Shown here: piece after piece, positions 57,197 through 64,000 of the stretch
Layout of the letters: the number at the start of each line of letters is the position of its first letter
Numbering within the stretch: the first letter of the stretch is position 1
NCBI GenBank assembly: GCA_002946415.1
Contig: NJPS01000079.1
Span: forward strand, 62,001-126,000
Source of the DNA: Rutstroemia sp. NJR-2017a BVV2
Lineage: Eukaryota; Ascomycota; Leotiomycetes; Helotiales; Rutstroemiaceae
Reading direction: 5' to 3'
DNA length: 64,000 nucleotides
The notes under the pieces: generated by a model
Seen by the model: the letters and a program-made list of their open reading frames with translations, nothing else
What the model was told of the DNA's origin: nothing
The model's database searches: none
Program-made: the position numbers and the translations under genes

Positions 57197-60100
57197 ATGG
57201 AGGAGCCCATGGAGGAGCCCATGCATATGCACCAGCATTTGCCCATGACCTCCAACTTCAGTGGTAATAATCCGACCAATGGAAGTTATTTGTCTCAATG
57301 GGAGAAAAGCGACATGTTCAATTCTCAACGTGCTCTTGAACTTAGAAAGTAAGTCCAGTTCATTGCTACTGTTGTCTGTCTCCCTGTCTCTCTGTCTCTC
57401 TGTCTCTCTGTCTCCAAGTGGTGACTTGCACTCAATTTTGTCATAGGCGAAGCTCGGAACTTATTTGAGTCAAATTGAGTCATGCCAATTAATGGCTTCC
57501 TCACGACCGAGTCATATCTTTCGTGACGTCCAGCTTACATATTTCTGATTCAATCAGATTCTTCGATCCCCAGCAGTCAAATGCATGTCCATCAGAAGAC
57601 ACCTTGAATGGACGTTTAAACCTAGATGGAGCACTTGACTCTTTTGCTGAGCTAGCAGTCCATCATCTTGGAGGTATTCATTCTATGATCAGGTGAGGTA
57701 TAACTGCATATTCCTTATTCCTCTGCAAGACTAAGATCCTCTAAGTGTCATAGATGGCAACACTCAGTATTTTATTGCTGGCGCAAAATTAGAAGGCTTT
57801 TCTGAAGACGATGAACCCATCGTTACGAATGGTGCATGGTTTGGCTGTTCTGAAGTTCCCACGCCTGGAGGCTTGTGTGAAGTAAATTGGCTTTCTTCTT
57901 TCAGAAGTTGACCGTAGCTAATATGGTGCAGAACACTTTAGCTCTAGAAATATCAGAAGGCGACGACAGCTTTCCTTGTTTTGTTATCAACGACCTGACA
58001 CAAGACCCAAGGTTCTCTGATTTGCCTATAGTCGATGGAACCCTGGCTACGTATAAATGGTATGTGGGTGTTCCCGTCACCACTAACCATGGAGTCAACA
58101 TTGGTGTTCTATTTGTCTTCGGAACGAGGAAGTTCGATGGATTGTCCTTGGAGAAAAGAAGATGTAAGTTTGCTGGCCTTGAAACCTTTAATAGTTGCAA
58201 CCTGTGACTGGGCGATACTAAAATCTCTTCAGTTCTTCATCGCCAAGCAAACAACGTAATGAAATCTATGGAAACGCAGCGAGAGGCTATCGAAAGACGT
58301 CGTGTCACTCTTATGTCTAAAGGAATTGCGAAGTTTCTGGAAAGGACTTCTTGTTACACCGATCCAACTGAGGATGCCTCGACTTCCAGTGAAAGTGATC
58401 CAACGGAGAAAGCTCCTACTACCTTCAGTTCTAGATACAACAAGGACAATCAATTTCTTAGCAAGGAAGCCCCGCCGGAAAGGTCTTCTGAGGCAGTACT
58501 CAATAAAATCCGAATTACCTTAGATTACGCCGCCGCTCTTCTTCACGAATCTTTGGAGCTAACTGCTGGGGGTGTTGTATTTTTGGATACAACTGAAGGC
58601 TACACCGAAACCGGTACTACCGATGCCTACAATGATCCCGGCACGGACCTCGGTGCTGAAGTTAAAGAAGTGAAAAGCAGGGATACATCACCTGACACTA
58701 GATATGACCCAGAAGTGGCAGGGTCGGCATATCGAGATTTTAGAGCTCGGTTGTATTCCTCATCGCCGCGAGCTTCGACTAGGAGACATAGAGCTGCTAA
58801 AGTACTCTCTGTATCAACTGCAAAAGTTGCAACATGGGATGAAGACGCCCATGTTCTAGATAACAAGAGTCTTCAATCATTGATTAATTCTTATCCGAAG
58901 GGTAATGTCTGGTAAGTCTAATCCAAATTTGTCACAGACTCGAACCGCTGGTGGACTAAACTATTTAGAACCCCCTGCCGGTCCCAATCAGCTAACTTGA
59001 TCTTCAGGTATATTGACGCAAAAGGATATTTCTCAAGTTTGGAGCAAGTCCAGCATTACGAAAAGTCTAGGGCGGCTGGTATGCCTGGTAGGAATCGAAA
59101 ACCCAGCGCATTTGACGTGAAGAAACAGGAGGCCGAAGCCAATATGCTGTCGAAAGTGTTTCACAACGCAAGACAAATCATTTTCTTGCCTCTTTGGAAT
59201 GCAGCTGCAGGTAATTCTCCCAGCCATTCTGTGTATCTGATGGCTAATATGTTGTGGGAAATAGAGAAGTGGTATGCGGCGTCATTCGTATGGTCTCGAT
59301 CCGCTGTTCCCGTCTTCACTGTCGAAAACGAAGTTGCTTACCTGGCTGCATTCACAAGTTCAGTTATGGTAGAAATTAGCCGTCTAGATGCAATTATTGC
59401 AAATAGAATGAAGTCTGATTTTATAAGTAGCATTTCTCGTGAGATACATTTCTTTCTGCTTCAACGTAGGGTTTCATTAACCATTTGCAGACGAATTTCG
59501 AAGCCCGCTGCATGGCATCCTAGCCAGTGCAGATTTCTTGCGTGAATCAAAACTTGATATATCGCAAATGGAGTTCGTATCGACTATTCAAAACTGCGGT
59601 AGAACACTTCTGGTAAGAAGAAGTCTTTCGGAGCGTGTAGCACCTGACTAAATCAGCAAACTAGGACACGATCAACCATGTTCTAGATTACAGCAAGATT
59701 AATTCGTTTGAGAAGAAGGATAGGTCTGTACAAGGTAGGTTTTTTTTGTACATATTAGAACTCATCGGCTTATACATTTCAGGAACGTTCTCGAGCGAAC
59801 TTCATCAGGTAGCGAATATAGCCCTCTTATGTGAAGACACAATCAACGGAATGATCTCTGCCAATCATTTCGCAAAAACTTCAGTCGACGCATCTCTTGG
59901 ACTTTCGAATGGAAGGAACTTAATAAAGCATAATAAAACACCCTTGCGGATTATTCTGGACTTCGATGATTGTGATTGGATATACAAAATCCATGCTGGT
60001 AATGTTGCCCGACCCTATGATTCTATCGAAACTAATTTGGCGGTCGTAAGGTGCCTTTCAACGAATTCTCATGAATATTTTTGGGAATTCGCAGAAGTAT

Positions 60101-61876
60101 ACTGCAGAAGGCTTCATTCTCGTCCAGCTGCGCATACATACCAGATCAGAAGAACCATCGGATGAGTCAGCCAGTTACCCAGGCGCATATATTGTGCTGC
60201 GGATCAAAGATTCAGGAAAGGGTATGTCCAATCAGTATATTGAGCGTAAACTTTACCACCCGTTTGCCCAAGAGGACAAATTCTCTGCTGGTGTCGGCTT
60301 AGGCCTGTCGATCGTGTAAGTCCAAGCAATTAGCCCTGAACTATTTCTACTACTAATAGGTTCTATAGCCGGAGTATAGTCAAGCAGCTTGGTGGAATGA
60401 TCAATGTTCACAGTGAAATTGGTGTAGGGACAGACGTTCAAGTAACTATTCCAGTTGAGAAATCTGAGCTTCCCGACAGTCGCTTGATACATGGAGATCT
60501 CACCGATGCCTTGATTGCAGCTAAGAAGATCATGTATGATTTACGCAGCCGAGCAGCGATCAAGACGGTCTTCCTGAAACGTGGTCATGTCACCTCTTCA
60601 CAAAATCAATGTTGGAGTAGACTGGAAAAATACTGCTCCGAATGGTACGGATTTAAACTAGTTGATTCTGAGAACTCGAAAACAGCCGATTTACTTATCG
60701 TCAACGAAAATTCGTTGTCCTTTCCGGAACTTCAAGAACATTCTAAATCTCAGCGAGTGCTAGTAGTCTATGGGGACATAGCTATTGCTCACAAGGACAA
60801 AACCATATCTGAAACATTCGTTACTGCACATATATCCCAGCCAATGTGAGTACAAAGTTTTGGTTATTTACCAGTCAAGATATTCATCATCGACCTCATC
60901 GCGTACTTTGCGCAGGAGCCATGATTGTTTGACACCTACTGACATAAAATCCAGAGGACCATACAGACTGGCTAGGACAATCCTAAACCTCTTAGATCAA
61001 ACTCTCACAGCAAATAAGCCATCTAATAGAGATGCTGGTACGCAGTCGCCGCCAACATTGTTTCCAGAAGACGGTTCGTCAAAAAATGGTAACGGAACTG
61101 CCAGCAGGAACATCACAACTCATCGTCAAAGCTCAGATACTTCGATCGGCACGCAGCTGGATAAGTCCGAAGCCGAGACACCAGAGTCCCCGCTATCTAA
61201 ATTATCAACGCAGCCGACTACGAAAGTCGAAGAATTAAAGAGCCAAACTCTTCCCATCAGACCCAAAGATCCACAAGCAGAACAAACACCAGTAAACGTC
61301 CCACCTCCAACCAGCACCTACGTTGGACCCCCCGAAACCACACCCCTCCGCATCCTCGCCGTAGACGACAACGCCATCAACCTCCACCTCATCCACCGTT
61401 ACCTCCAGAAACGGAAAGACGACATCATCGTCGACGCAACGAATGGTCTCGAGGCCGTCACCGCAGTCAAGGAGTCGGAAGAACCGTTCGATGTGGTGTT
61501 TATGGATATCTCGATGCCTGTTATGGATGGGTTTGAAGCGACGAGGAATATTCGGGTTTGGGAGAATAGGGTTTTGGAGGTTGGTGGTGGTGCTGGGCAA
61601 GGTATCGAGAGTAAGAAAGGGAGTGTGGTGGAAAGGAAGAGGAATCGTGCGTATGTGGTTGCGATGACGGGGTTGGGCAGTCAGAGGGATAGAGATGAGG
61701 CGGATAGGAGTGGGTTTGATGATTTTATGACTAAACCGGTGAAGCTGCCGATGGTGGGGAGGTTGTTGAAGAAATTGAGTGAGGAGAAGGCGGCGAGGGA
61801 GGTGGTGGGTTTGGGTTTGGATGCGGGAGTGGATGCGGGTGTGAATGTTCTAAAAACGGAAGCGGACTTAGGATGA
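57197..61876 (+). CDS. Hybrid histidine kinase: GAF, HisKA, HATPase, receiver, 1260 aa
   Basis: Thirteen exons (57197-57348, 57558-57692, 57746-57881, 57932-58163, 58233-58911, 59008-59210, 59265-59438, 59491-59612, 59665-59734, 59783-59998, 60051-60315, 60369-60845, 60955-61876) close in frame. A GAF-like domain lies at about 70-230. HisKA has FISSISHEFRSPLHGIL with phospho-acceptor His571, formed across intron 7. HATPase has MNIFGNSQKY (N box), DSGKGM (G1) and GVGLGLSIV (G2). The C-terminal receiver has VDDNAIN, FMDISMP with Asp1138 and TKPV, plus a Gly/Lys/Arg insertion before the TGL strand. No phytochrome PHY region. Such kinases feed fungal phosphorelays (Ypd1 to Skn7/Ssk1). Ligand unknown. 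Confidence 0.92.
57374..57418 (+). repeat. (CTGTCTCT)n microsatellite in intron 1 of the histidine kinase
   Basis: About five near-perfect units of ctgtctct/ctgtctcc inside the 209-bp first intron. It is pyrimidine-rich on the coding strand and could lengthen or shorten between strains. Confidence 0.75.
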
Positions 61877-62396
61877 AAGCAGAACGGCAGGCAGGGACAT
61901 GAAAGAAGATGATGGATACCGATGATATGAACATAAGAGGGAAGACAATGATTCAAAGACCGAAAACGACAACCGAAGTGCCAACAGGAACGCCTAGTTA
62001 TATGGTCAGCCGGCAACGAGAGTGGAATGCGGTTGCGAAACGATATTTATATTATTAGATAGATGTAAAATATTTGCTGCGCCCAGCGCATCAGCTGTAC
62101 AAAATAGGATTGATACCGAAACCAAGTCGCCGTGGGAAACATTGATTCATATATCGATCCGCAAGCCGGTCACTATTTTCTAGCTGGTCTCAGCCAGGAG
62201 CTTCCGAGCAGGCTTACTATCCGTTGCTCCAACCATCTATGATCGAAAAGGTTATCCCTCTGAGTGCCAAAATACACGCGATCGCAGCAAAACTAAGGAG
62301 GCAGAATCATCTGCGGCATTCAAAATGGTACCGCTCAAATCCAGAAGGAAAAAATGCAAAATATTAAGTATAACAGACGGATTGAACGTCCCTTAT
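61877..62396. other. Intergenic, 520 bp
   Basis: 3' flank of the histidine kinase, and the region 3' of the tRNA gene on the minus strand. No gene seen. Confidence 0.5.
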
Positions 62397-62468
62397 TGGA
62401 CTCGCGGGGAATCGAACCCCGGACCACTCCCATGCTAAGGGAGTATTATACCACTAAACCACAAGCCC
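62397..62468 (-). tRNA. tRNA-Ala (anticodon AGC)
   Basis: Read on the minus strand, 72 nt fold as a full cloverleaf without an intron. The acceptor stem GGGCTTG pairs with CGAGTCC, including the G3:U70 pair that identifies tRNA-Ala. The anticodon stem is CTCCC/GGGAG around loop TTAGCAT, giving AGC, which reads GCU and (as inosine) GCC/GCA. The internal promoter boxes are present: box A TGGTTTAGTGG and box B GGTTCGAATCC. The discriminator is A. CCA is not encoded, as expected in a eukaryote. Confidence 0.97.
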
Positions 62469-64000
62469 GTTGTGATGTTTTGTTGATGAAAGGAGTCATC
62501 TATTTGTGTATATATTTTAAGATATTTGTGTGGGAGGTTTTTAGTATTCAAGCGGTGGTGGAGGTATTAAGCGAGCCAATAGGAGATGTTTGGTGAGTTT
62601 GATATCGAGATAAGACCGCGACCACCAGTATATCCCACGACCGAGTTCCATACTCTAATGTTCAACAATCATAATTGTATCTACGAGACTGATGGAACAA
62701 AACTTTTGTTCAAACTCCTGACATTCTTCCGCGCATGATGATCCTCTCACATCTGAGGAGCTATCGAAATTGGAAGCTGAGCAAAAAGTGATTCCCGATA
62801 CCGATTTAACATGGTGGGGTCCGAGCCATAAACCTTTGAAATTCCAGTCGCCAGAAGACGACAACCACTCCGATTCAGACATCACAAATCCCTTTGCAAA
62901 TCATCCTCCTACATCAGAATATTGTTGGAATTGGAAGAAAAGCACAAAAAGGGGATCCTGATCCAGTCTGGTGGGGTCCAGATCGCACGCTTCCGGCATC
63001 ATATTTGCCATGTAAATCACCGAGACCTGTTACTTATTTTCGATTAACTGCAACATCGTCAACAAGACCTCCCAAGTCTTTACTAGTAGCACGATCACCA
63101 AAATCTTCTACGCGTTCTCTCATTGTGAAGCTCCCCGTAGCTTACCCAGCGAAGCTTTCAAAGAGCAATGAAGGTCATGGAGTCGAACGTGGTGCTGAGA
63201 GTACGGACAGTTGCAGGCTTCAGACAAATAAACAAACATGTGGGAATCTTATGCCTGCAACCAAAAGGCAGAAGTAAGTTTAGGGTTGTATATCAAAGAG
63301 TTTACTAATGACGTACTAGAATGAATGGTATTTGAGTTTCCGATATGGTTAACAAAACACACGGCATTGCTTGACAAGCAACTTACTCCTTTTATCGGGC
63401 GCCTTTGCCGAGGGAGCTTCGAAAAGTGAAGTGATCCGCAAGATAACTATGTCGCAGAATACTTGAATCCCAGCCTTTTTCTGAGAATGGCTCTAATACT
63501 GCGGTATCAGGTGCCTTCTCAGACCATACATGCCACCCCCCCCCGATTGAAGCCATCTATTGTACTCTCATTATTACCGAAGTGTCGATTGAGGTTTCTA
63601 CCTGGATCACCGCCTGCAACCACCTCTACTTGTAGCAATCCCCTTTGCCAGCTTCCTCTGCCTAGATCACCATCTTTGTTACTCCTGTGTGGATATAACC
63701 CTCCTCCGCCTTTATCTGTGTCGTTTGTCCTGCCTACGCTCTCTGCCCTTTGCTCTTTAAACTGTCCCTTTCCCTTGGACAAGTAGGTGAATGTAATCTT
63801 GGACAAGCACTAGCCAACCTCAAAAAATTCTAACGCAAGTAAAATTGTACCCGAGCTTTCAGAAGTCTAACTGCCCCAAAAATAACTAAATCATCCAAAG
63901 TAACATTAATATTTTGCTGACGTTGCCTACCCCGTCGTTAACCCCTGATATGAAGCGGGAGTCTGGGCGTCAATGGTTGGCAGTGGTCGGTCGTTACTAC
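62469..64000. other. Right-edge stretch, 1.5 kb, degenerate coding remnants
   Basis: No intact gene. It holds two degenerate copies of a WWGP-containing coding segment (listed separately). Beyond 63250 there are only unsupported frames and a C-run at about 63535-63545. The left part also contains the 5' flank of the tRNA gene. Confidence 0.45.
62735..63000 (+). pseudogene. Two degenerate copies of a WWGP-motif coding segment
   Basis: Copy 1 (about 62735-62846) reads DDPLTSEELSKLEAEQK, then DTDLTWWGPSHKPL. Copy 2 (about 62899-63000) aligns at the DNA level (cctacatcagaa, ttggaattggaagaaaa, ctggtggggtcca). It needs a frame change to give DPDPVWWGPDRTLP after its Glu/Leu-rich start. Neither copy has an ATG in a supported position, and copy 1 is preceded by an in-frame stop. 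This looks like a tandem duplication that later decayed, or two exons whose joining I cannot reconstruct. Family unknown. Confidence 0.4.

Noticed and set aside
57374..57418. Short regularly repeated units that might suggest an array
   Set aside because: Units are 8 bp with no spacers: a simple microsatellite inside an intron, not CRISPR.

Overview
The window is nuclear DNA from a filamentous ascomycete (Pezizomycotina). Genes carry many short GT-AG introns of about 50-110 bp, often with CTAAC-like branch sites. The content is typically fungal: NLR/STAND protein, hybrid histidine kinase, CAF1, BRE1, PBN1, and a sucrose/H+ symporter. A Leotiomycete (Helotiales-type) is my best guess, but this is inference from general gene content. 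No phage, transposon ORF or CRISPR array is visible. Exon models were built by hand from splice motifs and checked for reading-frame closure; every multi-exon model given closes in frame.

Layout. 0.8-12 kb is an accessory-looking stretch: a small conserved-looking ORF, a DUF7708-NB-ARC-TPR NLR-like gene, a beta-lactamase-fold serine hydrolase, and a large membrane protein with TIR/HET-like motifs. 12-20 kb holds an aldo-keto reductase, coiled-coil protein A, a GFA-domain protein and an intracellular GH1 beta-glucosidase. 20-28.5 kb is housekeeping: TFIIIB subunit BDP1, the BRE1 E3 ligase, a SARAF-like ER protein and PBN1 of GPI mannosyltransferase I. 28.8-42.3 kb holds two dispersed paralogues with an LPAEIR motif, flanking three transporters (FucP-like sugar permease, Na+/H+ exchanger, sucrose symporter). 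42.9-49.9 kb holds coiled-coil proteins B and C separated by a gene-poor gap of about 3.9 kb. 51-56.3 kb is housekeeping again: HIS6, FAF1-like, CAF1/POP2 and complex I subunit NDUFB3. 57.2-61.9 kb is a 13-exon GAF hybrid histidine kinase, followed by tRNA-Ala(AGC) and a tail with degenerate duplicated coding remnants.

Points of most interest. (1) Three coiled-coil proteins (A, B, C) within 36 kb share a C-terminal GN-x-[AS]-x-[HQY]-x-G motif. Splicing C correctly reveals a terminal CCHC zinc knuckle, and A may carry a decayed version of it. (2) The CAF1 deadenylase has Lys where the catalytic Glu of the DxE motif is expected. (3) A membrane protein combines transmembrane segments with TIR/HET-like sequence. 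(4) An NLR-like gene with a DUF7708-type N-terminus lies here. Immunity or allorecognition roles for the left arm are inference only; the genes do not form an operon, and the housekeeping genes look like ordinary divergent or convergent pairs.
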